Shown piece by piece: positions 26,540 through 35,103 of a stretch of 64,000 nt of DNA. The translations under genes were made by a program, and so were the position numbers. The stretch's first letter is position 1; every line of letters begins with the position of its first letter. Source of the stretch: an uncultured Halomonas sp. (GTDB lineage Bacteria; Pseudomonadota; Gammaproteobacteria; Pseudomonadales; Halomonadaceae); assembly GCF_947500835.1 (NCBI RefSeq), contig NZ_CANMTQ010000003.1, positions 328,989-392,988 on the forward strand. The letters run 5' to 3'. The notes beneath the pieces were generated by a model. The model worked only from the letters and a program-made list of their open reading frames with translations. It was not told the DNA's origin and made no database searches.

Positions 26540-28297
26540 ATGAAAGTGTCCCCTGCCTATCGTATCGCCGCCACCATTCTGCATGGCTTCGATGAATACC
26601 GTTCGCTTTTCAAGCAGATCACCAGCGCCGCTCGTCAACGCTTTTCAAAAGCGTCCTGGCGGGATGCTCAGCAGGCATCGGCGGCGCGTATCAATCTCTA
26701 CGACGAAAAGGTCGAAGACACGCTTTCCCGGCTCAAGCGCTCCTTCGAAGACGACGAGCTCACCCACTGCGAGAACTGGCGTGAAGCCAAGCAGCACTAT
26801 GCCGAGCTGATCGATCAGCGTCTCGATTACGAACTGGCGGAAACCTATTTCAATTCATTGTTCTGCTCGATCTTTCATCATCGCCATATTCGCAATGACT
26901 GGATGTTCGTCTACAGCTCCCGGGAGCATGCGGCCCGCCGCTCCGATATCGAATTGACACGCCGGCGCCGGGTCGAAGGGGATTGGAATGGTGCACTGAC
27001 CTGGGCGTTGGAAGAGGCCTCCCTGGACACCAGTTACGACGATCTTGCGCGAGACGCGGAAATGGGCAGCGAGTTTTTGAGCACGCATCTTCCGGAAGCC
27101 CTGCGAGACGCTCCGGATGCGCAAATCGAGCTGCTCAACAGCGTGTTCTATCGCAACAAGGGGGCCTATCTCGTGGGGCGACTGAGCGGTGGCGATGTCC
27201 AGGTGCCGCTGGTGCTGCCAATCGTGCACGACGAAACCCAGGGTGATGTGAGAGGCGTACGTCTGGATACGGTAATTATCGAGCCGGTGGAAATATCGAT
27301 CATCTTTTCCTTCACGCGGGTTTATTTTCAGGTCGATGTGCCGGTACCCGGTGAGTTCGTCGGCTATCTACAGGAGCTGATGCCAGAAAAGCCCCAGGGC
27401 GAACTCTACGCCGCAATTGGTTTTTTCAAACACGGCAAGACCGAGTTCTTTCGCGACCTCAATCGGCATATTGCCAAACGCCAGGATCGTTTCATCATTG
27501 CTCCCGGGGTGCGAGGCATGGTCATGGCAGTGTTCGTGCTGCCCTCCTACCGTGCGGTGTTCAAGATCATCAAGGATCGTTTCGACCCTACCAAGGCGAT
27601 GAGCCGCGAGAACGTGCGGGAGAAGTATCGTCTGGTCAAACGCCACGACCGGGTGGGGCGTATGGCGGATACCCAAGAGTTTTCCAATCTCATCGCCCGC
27701 AGGGATCATTTCGATCCGCAGTGCCTGGATGAACTGCTCGAGGTGGCGCCCTCCACGGTGGAGCTGCGCGGCGACAAGGTACTCATCAAGCACTGCTACA
27801 CCGAACGCATGATGATGCCGCTCAATCTCTATCTGGAACAGAGCGATGAGCAGGAAACCCGGGCCATCCTCAAGGATTACGGCAACGCCATCAAGCAGAT
27901 GGCGGCGGCGAACATCTTTCCCGGGGACATGCTGCTCAAGAATTTCGGGGTCACTCGTCATGGCCGAGTCGTGTTCTACGATTACGATGAGATCTGCTAT
28001 CTCACGGAGTGCAACTTTCGCAAGATTCCGGAAGCTCGCTATCCGGAACAGGAGATGATGGACGAGCCATGGTACTCCGTTGGCCCCAATGATATTTTCC
28101 CTGAGGAATTCGGTCCTTTCCTGTTTGCGGATATCAAGCTGCGCCGCCTGTTTCTGGAACTGCATCCCGAGATCTTCGAGGCGGATTATTGGAAGGGGCT
28201 GCAAAATGCGATCACGGAAGGTCAGGTGATCGACGTCTACCCCTATCGCAACAAGCAGCGCTTCGCCGGGGGTGATCAGGCGGTACTGACCTACTGA
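26540..28297 (+). CDS. aceK: Isocitrate dehydrogenase kinase/phosphatase
   Basis: AceK phosphorylates and dephosphorylates isocitrate dehydrogenase, steering carbon to the glyoxylate shunt during growth on acetate. The 585-residue protein matches the family in length and segments (AATILHGFDEYRSLF at the start, APGVRGMVMAVF with the ATP-binding loop near residue 320, MLLKNFGVTRHGRVVFYDYDEI near residue 465). The ATG at 26540 follows GGGAAG with normal spacing. Earlier in-frame ATGs give extra N-terminal residues not seen in relatives. aceA and aceB are not adjacent. Confidence 0.95.
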   Translation: MKVSPAYRIAATILHGFDEYRSLFKQITSAARQRFSKASWRDAQQASAARINLYDEKVEDTLSRLKRSFEDDELTHCENWREAKQHYAELIDQRLDYELAETYFNSLFCSIFHHRHIRNDWMFVYSSREHAARRSDIELTRRRRVEGDWNGALTWALEEASLDTSYDDLARDAEMGSEFLSTHLPEALRDAPDAQIELLNSVFYRNKGAYLVGRLSGGDVQVPLVLPIVHDETQGDVRGVRLDTVIIEPVEISIIFSFTRVYFQVDVPVPGEFVGYLQELMPEKPQGELYAAIGFFKHGKTEFFRDLNRHIAKRQDRFIIAPGVRGMVMAVFVLPSYRAVFKIIKDRFDPTKAMSRENVREKYRLVKRHDRVGRMADTQEFSNLIARRDHFDPQCLDELLEVAPSTVELRGDKVLIKHCYTERMMMPLNLYLEQSDEQETRAILKDYGNAIKQMAAANIFPGDMLLKNFGVTRHGRVVFYDYDEICYLTECNFRKIPEARYPEQEMMDEPWYSVGPNDIFPEEFGPFLFADIKLRRLFLELHPEIFEADYWKGLQNAITEGQVIDVYPYRNKQRFAGGDQAVLTY

Positions 28298-28341
28298 TTC
28301 AATGACTTATCGATTCACTGACTTACCGGCTCAAGGATTGA

Positions 28342-29070
28342 ATGCGAGACAAGATGACGACAAATGCCAGACAGCGCCTGGTGGTGCTCACCGGGGCGGG
28401 TATCAGCGCCGAGAGCGGTTTGAAGACCTTTCGTTATGGCGATGGCCTGTGGGAAAACCACGCCATCCAGGACGTCGCCACGCCGGAAGGGTGGCAACGC
28501 GATCCGGCGCTGGTGTTGCGCTTTTACGACGAGCGTCGTGCCCAGGTGCGTTGTGCCAAGCCCAATCCCGCTCACCGAGCCTTGGCCCAGCTCGAGACGG
28601 ACTTTGATGTCAGCATCATCACCCAGAACATCGACGACCTGCACGAACGGGCCGGCTCCAAGAGGGTCGTGCATCTGCATGGGGAAGTGCTCAGGGCGCG
28701 ATCGAGCGCCGACCCGCGGCTGGTCTATTCCCTGCCGCGAGGCGGTATCAAGCTGGGTGATCTATGCGACAAGGGCAGCCAGTTGCGGCCCGATGTGGTG
28801 TGGTTCGGCGAAGCAGTGCCCGCCTACGGTGACGCCTGCGATATCGTCACCCAGGCGGATCTGCTGCTGGTGGTGGGTACGTCGCTTGCGGTCATGCCCG
28901 CCGCCATGCTGCTGCACGAGGCGCCAAGCGACTGCCCCTGTATCCTGGTAGATCCCAATGCATCACAGCTATCCCCCAACTGGGTACGCGCCATCGATGC
29001 ACCGGCCAGTCAGGGTGTGCCGCCTCTGGTCGAGCACTGGCGCCGTCAGAAGCGCCTCGAGGTGCCTTGA
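28342..29070 (+). CDS. Sir2-family NAD-dependent deacylase lacking zinc-site cysteines
   Basis: Sirtuins remove acyl groups from lysines using NAD+. This 242-residue protein has the NAD-binding GAGISAESG motif near residue 19, TQNIDDLHERAG near residue 95, the catalytic His in HLHGE near residue 113, and a late GTSLAVMPA segment. The FYDERR motif (Tyr-x-x-Arg) near residue 62 resembles class III sirtuins such as CobB and SIRT5, which prefer succinyl or malonyl lysine. The four zinc-binding cysteines usual between HLHGE and VVWFGE are missing: only one Cys is present there. ATG 28342 follows AGGA. It sits 44 bp after aceK in the same direction. Confidence 0.88.
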   Translation: MRDKMTTNARQRLVVLTGAGISAESGLKTFRYGDGLWENHAIQDVATPEGWQRDPALVLRFYDERRAQVRCAKPNPAHRALAQLETDFDVSIITQNIDDLHERAGSKRVVHLHGEVLRARSSADPRLVYSLPRGGIKLGDLCDKGSQLRPDVVWFGEAVPAYGDACDIVTQADLLLVVGTSLAVMPAAMLLHEAPSDCPCILVDPNASQLSPNWVRAIDAPASQGVPPLVEHWRRQKRLEVP

Positions 29071-29103
29071 GCATTGGATAACAACTGGATTCCAGAGTAC
29101 GCC

Positions 29104-29823
29104 ATGACCCTGATGGATTCGGATCACTGTATTGCCACGCCACCCCGTCGCCCCTTCAAGGCCCGGGGAAGCTTCGTCACTCGCTGCGAAACCTGTCGTA
29201 TGCCGCTGTTGAACTGCCTGTGCCCTTATCGGGTAACAACCGAAAGCGAAGTGCGTTTCTGGCTATTGACCCATCCATTGGAACATAACAAGCCGACCAA
29301 TACCGGCCGGCTGATCGGCGATATTCTCGACACCACCGAGGTCTTCACCTGGTATCGCACCGCGCCGGACACTGCGCTGCTCCAATACCTCGATGATCCC
29401 CGCTTCGCTCCGTTCGTCATCTTCCCGGATGATCAGCCGGACTATGCCGAACGGGTCGTGGATGTCGAGGCGGTAAGCGATGCAAAGCAGGAAGGGCGCA
29501 TTCCGGTATTCATCATTTTAGATGGCACCTGGCGCCAGGCCCGGCGTATCTTTCGCAAGAGCCCTTATCTTGAGCGCCTGCCGGTGCTGCCGCTACGCAC
29601 CGACCGGCTGACGCGTTATCACCTGCGCAAACCCGCCTCGGCGTCGCATCTATGCACCGCCGAGGTCGCCGCGGAGTTGTTGCGCCAGAGCGGCGACGTA
29701 GACGCTGCCGGTTTACTCGACGACTACTTCGATGTCTTCAACGACAGCTACGCTGAAAGCCGTCGCCACCGCAAGCTCCAGAAGCCTACGGCGGCGATGC
29801 AGCGGCTGCTGGAAAGGCAGTGA
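29104..29823 (+). CDS. DTW domain protein, probable tRNA-uridine aminocarboxypropyltransferase
   Basis: DTW-domain enzymes such as TapT (YfiP) add a 3-amino-3-carboxypropyl group from SAM to uridine of tRNA, giving acp3U. This protein of about 239 residues has a cysteine-rich N-terminal motif (CETCRMPLLNCLCPY) and the name-giving LDGTWRQAR motif near residue 144. The TRYHLRKP and HLCTAE segments follow, as in the family. The first ATG with a plausible site is 29104, while a TTG at 29074 gives a longer form. It follows the sirtuin gene by 33 bp and precedes the TRAP binding-protein gene. Confidence 0.87.
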   Translation: MTLMDSDHCIATPPRRPFKARGSFVTRCETCRMPLLNCLCPYRVTTESEVRFWLLTHPLEHNKPTNTGRLIGDILDTTEVFTWYRTAPDTALLQYLDDPRFAPFVIFPDDQPDYAERVVDVEAVSDAKQEGRIPVFIILDGTWRQARRIFRKSPYLERLPVLPLRTDRLTRYHLRKPASASHLCTAEVAAELLRQSGDVDAAGLLDDYFDVFNDSYAESRRHRKLQKPTAAMQRLLERQ

Positions 29824-29894
29824 TACAAACAACGAAACGCCGGCCCCACCACGGCAACGACTACCACCACAGTCAGGATTTCAGGAGTTTTTTC

Positions 29895-31124
29895 ATGAGC
29901 CAACAAGAAGAAAAAGGTATTTCTCGCCGCGATTTTGTCGGTATTTCGGGTCGCTTCGGTCTGACTTCGACCTTGCTGGCCGCCTCGGGTCTGGGGGCAA
30001 CCATGAGCGTTTCTAGTCTGGCGAGGGCTGCAGAGCAAGAAGAGAAGAAACGCAAACGAACCACTCCGAAGCACATCCTGCGTTTCGCAGCTTCGGGCTG
30101 TAACGAGCAAAATCAGGATATTCAGAAGTCCGGCCAACTGTTCTTTGCCCAGGATCTGGAAGCCCGCAGCAACGGTGCCATTCGCGTAGAATTCATGGAA
30201 AGCAGCGAGTCGTGCAATCAGTTCGAGGGTGTGAACAGAACCCAGCAGGGCAGCGTGGATATGTTCTCGGCCTCGACTCAGAATTCCGCCGTGGACGCGC
30301 CTTATTACAACGTGCTCGACTTTGCCTACATGTTTCCGTCCACGGCATCGATGTTTCATTTTTTCTACGATCCGCGCAGCGAGAAGCTGCTGCGCGAACC
30401 TCTACGCCAGCGACATGGCATTCAGTTCCTGTTCACCCACTGTGATCTACGCGGCCTGATGCTGGGACTCAAATGGGCGAACAAGCCGCTGGTGACGCGT
30501 CTTGAAGAGTTGTCGGGTACCAGAAACAGGGTCGCTGGTAGTCAGCTTGGACGCATCGCCATGCGAGAGCTCAATCTAAACCCAGTGCCGGTGGCCTGGG
30601 AGAAAACCATGAGCGGTTTGCGCCAGGGCCTGTTCGATGGTGCGGAAACCTGGATGGCAGCGGTGGCTCATACGGGAATGGCGCCGATAATTTCCCAGGC
30701 AGTGGATCTGCGATTCTTCGCTGGCACCGAGCACACCGCCATGAGTCTGCCGGTCTTCGATAAGCTGGGTAGCGACTTGCAGGATCAGGTAATGGAGTCC
30801 GCCTATGCTGCGCAGATATTCACCCAGGGCATGAACGAAGCGGGGCGCACGCAAGTCATCGGTGAGATGGAAAACCCCATGCCAGGCACCGTCTTTGCCA
30901 AGCATAACGTGCGAGTGGCACCGCTTTCCGATGAAATACGCCAGCAGGCTGCCGAGATATGCGCCCCGGAGTGCAATCCCGGGCCTTGGGCGCCTTGGCG
31001 TGATCGGCTCAACAACTGGGCCGGCGGCATCGACGTCTATCAGGAGATTCATGCTATCGCACGGGAAATACCCAAGGACATGGCGGCGATCAACGTCAAG
31101 CCCAATCGCTGGTGGCGCGGTTAG
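29895..31124 (+). CDS. Tat-exported TRAP transporter substrate-binding protein (DctP family), stand-alone
   Basis: This 409-residue protein begins with a twin-arginine signal (SRRDFVGIS at residues 10-18, hydrophobic stretch, ARA cleavage site near 45) and continues as a DctP-type periplasmic binding protein: ILRFAASGCNEQNQDI at the start of the mature chain, FMESSESCNQFEGVNRTQQGSVDMF, and FDGAETWMAAV. Such proteins capture organic acids for DctQM permeases. No DctQ or DctM gene is in the window, so it either partners with a distant permease or has another role. AGGAG precedes the ATG at 29895. Export by Tat suggests cofactor binding or fast folding before export. Confidence 0.85.
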   Translation: MSQQEEKGISRRDFVGISGRFGLTSTLLAASGLGATMSVSSLARAAEQEEKKRKRTTPKHILRFAASGCNEQNQDIQKSGQLFFAQDLEARSNGAIRVEFMESSESCNQFEGVNRTQQGSVDMFSASTQNSAVDAPYYNVLDFAYMFPSTASMFHFFYDPRSEKLLREPLRQRHGIQFLFTHCDLRGLMLGLKWANKPLVTRLEELSGTRNRVAGSQLGRIAMRELNLNPVPVAWEKTMSGLRQGLFDGAETWMAAVAHTGMAPIISQAVDLRFFAGTEHTAMSLPVFDKLGSDLQDQVMESAYAAQIFTQGMNEAGRTQVIGEMENPMPGTVFAKHNVRVAPLSDEIRQQAAEICAPECNPGPWAPWRDRLNNWAGGIDVYQEIHAIAREIPKDMAAINVKPNRWWRG

Positions 31125-31148
31125 ATGGCAAGGATTCGGATCGAGGTA

Positions 31149-31544
31149 TCAACCAAGCTGATGCATGCCGGCGGTTTTGGCAGCCTGCTTATCGAACGTC
31201 ACCATATGGCTGCAACCGGCTGCATTGGCGCAGCGCTCGATCAGGCAGTCAGCGAAATCCGCCTTGGCATTGGCGAAGCGCCGTAAGGCTTGCCAGACGA
31301 TTTCTGCTTGTTCAACTACCACTTCTCGCGTTCTCAGAATAGTGTCGAGAACGTTGACGATCTCTTTCTTCGTGACTTGGTAGCAGCTTTGTAGCACCCA
31401 TACCAACTCCACGATCGATACCATTGTAATAAAGCCGGGTTTCTCAATGGAAAGCGTTTCGAACATTGCCGTAGCTTTGGGCGACTGCTGTGGATCGTCC
31501 TGAGCCACATAACGAACAATCACGTTGGTATCCAGGCCGATCAT
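31149..31544 (-). CDS. PIN domain toxin, VapC-like
   Basis: This 131-residue protein is a PIN-domain ribonuclease. The acidic residues that bind metal are visible: Asp5 (GLDTN), Glu46 (IVELVW), Asp96 and Asp99 (ADFADC), and Asp118 (TFDKQ). Toxins of this kind typically cleave tRNA or rRNA when not bound by the antitoxin. Its start overlaps the stop of the upstream AbrB-type antitoxin gene by 4 bp (ATGA), so the two are made together. The target is not known. Its close position to a tRNA-Lys array is notable but may be chance. Confidence 0.88.
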   Translation of the reverse strand: MIGLDTNVIVRYVAQDDPQQSPKATAMFETLSIEKPGFITMVSIVELVWVLQSCYQVTKKEIVNVLDTILRTREVVVEQAEIVWQALRRFANAKADFADCLIERCANAAGCSHMVTFDKQAAKTAGMHQLG

Positions 31545-31783
31545 TTCGCACTTGATCCTTGGCGGGCGATGGCATCATTCATCTCGGCGATGCTCACAGG
31601 AGTGTCTGGTGTGCGGATCATACCTTTAAGATCCTGTATGGAGCGATTGACCGCAAGAATGGCGAATTTGCCTTTCTCGACCTCCACGAACTCTATCCGG
31701 TCGCCCGCACCGACCCCTAGCGAGGCACGAACCTGAGCTGGAATCGTTACCTGCCCTTTGGAAGTAAGCGTTGATGTAGACAT
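31541..31783 (-). CDS. AbrB/MazE-type antitoxin, VapB-like
   Basis: This 80-residue protein has an N-terminal swapped-hairpin AbrB DNA-binding domain (STLTSKGQVTIPAQVRASLGV, GDRIEFVEV) and a C-terminal tail that likely wraps the PIN toxin. It is the partner of the overlapping toxin gene and probably represses its own promoter. Two short inverted repeats immediately upstream are candidate operators. Confidence 0.88.
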   Translation of the reverse strand: MSTSTLTSKGQVTIPAQVRASLGVGAGDRIEFVEVEKGKFAILAVNRSIQDLKGMIRTPDTPVSIAEMNDAIARQGSSAK

Positions 31784-31793
31784 GAGTTAACCG

Positions 31794-31827
31794 TCCAATA
31801 TTGGATTTTCCTTACTATGGGGTAAGG
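31794..31827. promoter_or_regulatory. Candidate operators of the toxin-antitoxin operon
   Basis: A perfect 12-bp palindrome TCCAATATTGGA at 31794-31805 and a second inverted repeat CCTTAC-TATGGG-GTAAGG at 31810-31827 lie immediately upstream of the antitoxin start. Their place and symmetry fit binding sites for a dimeric AbrB-type antitoxin. Confidence 0.5.
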
Positions 31828-31865
31828 AATGAGAGATGACAACGAATTTGCCGATCAAAACCCAC

Positions 31866-31894
31866 TTGTCATCCCCAAGCGCTGTCAGTAATAT
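31866..31894 (+). promoter_or_regulatory. Promoter of the tRNA-Lys array
   Basis: TTGTCA at 31866-31871 and TAATAT at 31889-31894 are separated by exactly 17 bases and lie 15 bp before the first tRNA. The bases after the -10 box are GC-rich, as in stringently controlled stable-RNA promoters. Confidence 0.7.
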
Positions 31895-31909
31895 GTGCGC
31901 CCTGTCGAG

Positions 31910-31984
31910 GGGTCGTTAGCTCAGCGGTAGAGCAGTTGGCTTTTAACCAATTGGTCGTAGGTTCGAATCCTACACGACCCACCA
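31910..31984 (+). tRNA. tRNA-Lys (TTT anticodon), copy 1
   Basis: The sequence folds as a standard tRNA cloverleaf with acceptor stem GGGTCGT/ACGACCC, a D arm with AGCTCAGCGGTAGAGC, the anticodon loop CTTTTAA (anticodon TTT, lysine), the T arm GGTTCGAATCC, and an encoded CCA end. It is the first of three copies with the same sequence. Confidence 0.97.
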
Positions 31985-32002
31985 TCTCGACGGCCCGGCG
32001 GC

Positions 32003-32077
32003 GGGTCGTTAGCTCAGCGGTAGAGCAGTTGGCTTTTAACCAATTGGTCGTAGGTTCGAATCCTACACGACCCACCA
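32003..32077 (+). tRNA. tRNA-Lys (TTT anticodon), copy 2
   Basis: This is a second copy with the same bases as the first tRNA-Lys, again with encoded CCA, 18 bp downstream. The three genes are probably one transcript cut by processing enzymes. Confidence 0.97.
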
Positions 32078-32124
32078 TTATCGCCGCTTGAGATTTCTTG
32101 TAGTTCCATGATCAATCCTGTCAC

Positions 32125-32199
32125 GGGTCGTTAGCTCAGCGGTAGAGCAGTTGGCTTTTAACCAATTGGTCGTAGGTTCGAATCCTACACGACCCACCA
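32125..32199 (+). tRNA. tRNA-Lys (TTT anticodon), copy 3
   Basis: The third copy of the same tRNA-Lys lies 47 bp after the second and is followed by a terminator-like hairpin. I find no base differences from the other copies. Confidence 0.97.
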
Positions 32200-32207
32200 A
32201 ATACTAG

Positions 32208-32240
32208 CGCCCTCGCATTTTCGTATGCGGGGGCGTTTTT
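32208..32240 (+). terminator. Intrinsic terminator of the tRNA-Lys array
   Basis: An 11-bp stem (CGCCCTCGCAT with ATGCGGGGGCG, one G-T pair) with a short loop is followed by TTTTT. It lies 9 bp after the last tRNA. Confidence 0.85.
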
Positions 32241-32394
32241 GCTGTACGCCCGGGAGCATTTTCACGCTAGACTTGTCAGAATTCGTGAGTTGGGTGCGTC
32301 GGAGGATCGAAAAGATCGATCACATCCGGCGCTTCTGAGAGTCTGTTCAGGATCGTATCGCCGAGGGCAGTAGATCATGAGCTGACTCTGAAAC

Positions 32395-32411
32395 GCAGGG
32401 GGATTCCCTGC
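32395..32411 (+). promoter_or_regulatory. Small hairpin in the nadA leader
   Basis: GCAGGG and CCCTGC flank a five-base loop just 22 bp before the nadA start. It might tune translation. It does not resemble the known NAD riboswitch classes as far as I can judge by eye. The rest of the 32241-32394 region shows nothing recognisable. Confidence 0.25.
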
Positions 32412-32432
32412 CGACAAAGAGTGACAGACACG

Positions 32433-33461
32433 ATGACAACCATGACGCCTCGCGCAAGGGTGCAAGATCACTTGGCCCGTGCCTATTGTCCTACGCGGAT
32501 TCCTGTCGAGGATGAAGCCCGCATCGACGAGATAAAGCGCTTGTTGAATGAGCGCAACGCAGTGCTCGTCGCCCACTACTACACCGATGATGCCATCCAG
32601 CAGCTGGCGGAAGAGACCGGCGGATGTGTCTCGGATTCCCTGGAGATGGCGCGTTTTGGCGCCCGGCATGAAGCCTCAACGTTAGTGGTCGCCGGGGTAC
32701 GCTTCATGGGGGAGACCGCCAAGATTCTCTCCCCCGAGAAACGTGTGCTGATGCCAACCCTGGAGGCCACCTGCTCCCTTGATATCGGTTGCCCCGCGGA
32801 TGAGTTTGCGGCTTTCTGCGATGCCCACCCGGATCGCACCGTGGTGGTCTATGCCAATACCTCTGCAGCAGTAAAGGCCCGGGCCGACTGGGTAGTGACA
32901 TCTTCCATTGCCGTGGATGTAATCGAGCACCTGCAGGCCAGAGGTGAAAAAATCCTGTGGGCGCCGGACAAGCATCTGGGTAGCTACATTCAAAAGCAGA
33001 CCGGCGCCGATATGCTGCTCTGGGACGGCGCCTGTATCGTCCATGAAGAGTTCAAGGCTAAAGGCATCACCGATCTCAAGGCGCTGTACCCGGATGCCGC
33101 AGTGCTGGTGCATCCGGAATCGCCGGCCAGCGTGGTGGCGATTGCCGATGAGGTGGGCTCCACCTCGCAGCTGATCAAGGCGGCCAAGGCGTTGCCTCAA
33201 CAGGAGATGATCGTTGCCACGGATCGCGGCATCTTCTTCAAGATGCAGCAGGCAGTGCCGGACAAGATCCTGTTTGAAGCTCCCACCGCCGGCAACGGTG
33301 CGACCTGCAAGAGCTGCGCCCACTGCCCCTGGATGGCGATGAATGCCCTCGACAATCTAGCCGGAGCGCTGCGTGACTATAGCGGCGAGATATTCGTCGA
33401 CGATGAGTTGCGTCAGCGGGCGTTGAAGCCGCTGGAGCGGATGCTCAACTTCAAACGATAG
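32433..33461 (+). CDS. nadA: Quinolinate synthase
   Basis: NadA joins iminoaspartate and dihydroxyacetone phosphate to quinolinate in NAD synthesis and carries an oxygen-sensitive [4Fe-4S] cluster. The 342-residue protein keeps cysteines at the cluster positions (ATCSLDIGC near residue 114, [10 protein letters not shown] near 201, [10 protein letters not shown] near 298) and the substrate-binding [10 protein letters not shown] near residue 47. The ATG at 32433 is preferred, while GTG 32421 or ATG 32442 are possible. nadC, the next enzyme, lies 10 kb away in this window, and nadB is not seen. Confidence 0.96.
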   Translation: MTTMTPRARVQDHLARAYCPTRIPVEDEARIDEIKRLLNERNAVLVAHYYTDDAIQQLAEETGGCVSDSLEMARFGARHEASTLVVAGVRFMGETAKILSPEKRVLMPTLEATCSLDIGCPADEFAAFCDAHPDRTVVVYANTSAAVKARADWVVTSSIAVDVIEHLQARGEKILWAPDKHLGSYIQKQTGADMLLWDGACIVHEEFKAKGITDLKALYPDAAVLVHPESPASVVAIADEVGSTSQLIKAAKALPQQEMIVATDRGIFFKMQQAVPDKILFEAPTAGNGATCKSCAHCPWMAMNALDNLAGALRDYSGEIFVDDELRQRALKPLERMLNFKR

Positions 33462-33518
33462 TGGTTGAAACGCCTCGCTGCCAGATAGCGGTAAGGCTTT
33501 TTTCGCAACAGTCTCCAA

Positions 33519-33661
33519 GAAAACGCTGAATTAATCGGCGAACTGGATGAAGCGCAAGGCGCACGGAACACAGGAACCGGAGCATATGGGGTATATGTGA
33601 CGATTCCGAGTACCGCGCAACACAGCGGTTCGCCAGTACAGCCATTTATTCAGTGTTTTCC
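33519..33661. repeat. MITE-like inverted-repeat element, family C
   Basis: The 143-bp stretch between nadA and bepA has imperfect 22-bp terminal inverted repeats (17 of 22 positions shared: GAAAACGCTGAATTAATCGG on the left, GAAAACACTGAATAAATGGC read from the right). The core is itself mirror-like around GCATATGGGGTATATG. Its right end touches the bepA stop codon. No coding potential is seen. Only this copy is present in the window. Confidence 0.6.
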
Positions 33662-35103
33662 TAAAGTTGCTGGGCAGCCTCGCGATACTCCATATACTCC
33701 CTGCGTCGCTGTTGAATACGGCTCGCCATACCGAAATCATTGCTGCGCTTGGCCACATCTTCGGCCACCCCAAGCTGGCGAATGGCCCGATCGATGCTGC
33801 CGCTCAGCTGTAGCTGTTCGGCCCGGGCCAGATGCCCCCAGATTTCGCGGCCGCTGCGACCGGCGGCCTCGGCCAGCAAGGCAAATACCTGGGGGTCCTC
33901 CGACGCTTGCTGGCTAAGCCCGCGCAGTACATCGAAGGCCTGGCCGGGATTGGTCTGCAACAGAATATTCGCCTGGACCAGTTCTGCAGGAAAGTAACCC
34001 GGGGCGAGTCTCAAGATGCGCTGGGCGCGTTCGAGCGCCACGCTGCGTCGCCCTGCCTCGAGTGCTATTTCAGCGGCACTGGCTGGAATCAGAGAGAGAT
34101 CCGGCAGTTCGCGAGCCAGGCGATCGAGGCTATCGAGGGCCGCGTCGGTACGATCTTGCTCGGCGGCAATGAGTGCTTGCAAATAGTGGATGGCACTCTG
34201 GGGCGGGTTGTCCTGACGTAGCTGCGACATGGCCTGAGTCGGGTCGTCCTGATTCAGCTTGAGCAACGCCCGGGCACGAATCATGGCGTAGGTGGGATCC
34301 TCGGAGGAGGCTGTCGCACGAAGTTGATCGGCGCGGCTCTGGGTATCGCTGATGCGGGATTCCGTAACCGGGTGGGTCAACAGGAACTCCGGCGGATTAC
34401 CTCCCTGCAGGCTGGTCAAACGCTGCATGGCGCGGAACATGGCGGGCATGGCTTGAGGATCGAAGCCCGCATTCGCCATGGCATCGAGACCCACTCGATC
34501 CGCCTCCTGCTCGAAGCGCCGGGAATAAGCCAGCTGATCCTGAATGAACGCCGCCTGGGAGCCCGCCATGGCGGCAAGCCCGGCATTGCCGCCGCCGCCC
34601 GCCGCGATCACCATGCCTGCCAGCATGGCGGCCATGGTGGGTAGCTGCGTCTCTTCGATGCGCTCCATGCGCCTCGCGAAATGGCGCTGGGACAGATGGC
34701 CGAGCTCGTGAGCCAGCACTGATGCGAAGGCATCTTCGCTGGGCGCAAAGGAAAATAGTCCTGTGTTGACGCCGACGATGCCGCCCGGCACCGCAAAGGC
34801 ATTAAGCAGCCGGCTGTCCACCAGGGTAACGATTATCTGAGTAGTGCCGATATCACTGTAAGGCAGAAGTCGGGACAGAACCGACTCTACATAGTGTTGA
34901 GAAATAGGGTCCTGCCAGGCTTGAGTCTGGGCGCGAAACTGGCGCAGCCAAGCGCGGCCGAGGCGATGTTCTTCGTCGCTGGAGACGCTGCTTCCGCCAC
35001 TGCCCAAAGAGGGAAGGCCATAGTCATCGGCGCGCAGTGGCGTCGAGAGCGAGGCGAATGCCAAGGCGCCTACCAGTAACGACGTTGTTATTTTACGCAG
35101 CAT
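33661..35103 (-). CDS. bepA: Periplasmic M48 metalloprotease/chaperone BepA
   Basis: BepA (YfgC) is a periplasmic zinc protease and chaperone that helps LptD assemble and degrades stalled outer-membrane proteins. The 480-residue protein has a signal peptide (cleavage near residue 25), the HELGH zinc motif at residues 132-136, a third ligand in EQEADRVGLDAM near residue 200, and TPR-like repeats through the C-terminal half. It is divergent from the TusA-PerM pair, a neighbourhood common in gammaproteobacteria. Confidence 0.95.
   Translation of the reverse strand: MLRKITTSLLVGALAFASLSTPLRADDYGLPSLGSGGSSVSSDEEHRLGRAWLRQFRAQTQAWQDPISQHYVESVLSRLLPYSDIGTTQIIVTLVDSRLLNAFAVPGGIVGVNTGLFSFAPSEDAFASVLAHELGHLSQRHFARRMERIEETQLPTMAAMLAGMVIAAGGGGNAGLAAMAGSQAAFIQDQLAYSRRFEQEADRVGLDAMANAGFDPQAMPAMFRAMQRLTSLQGGNPPEFLLTHPVTESRISDTQSRADQLRATASSEDPTYAMIRARALLKLNQDDPTQAMSQLRQDNPPQSAIHYLQALIAAEQDRTDAALDSLDRLARELPDLSLIPASAAEIALEAGRRSVALERAQRILRLAPGYFPAELVQANILLQTNPGQAFDVLRGLSQQASEDPQVFALLAEAAGRSGREIWGHLARAEQLQLSGSIDRAIRQLGVAEDVAKRSNDFGMASRIQQRRREYMEYREAAQQL

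Noticed and set aside
31869..32078. Minus-strand open frame with two repeats reading VGRVGFEPTTNWLKANC
   Set aside because: It is the antisense translation of two tRNA-Lys genes, a well-known false protein in databases.
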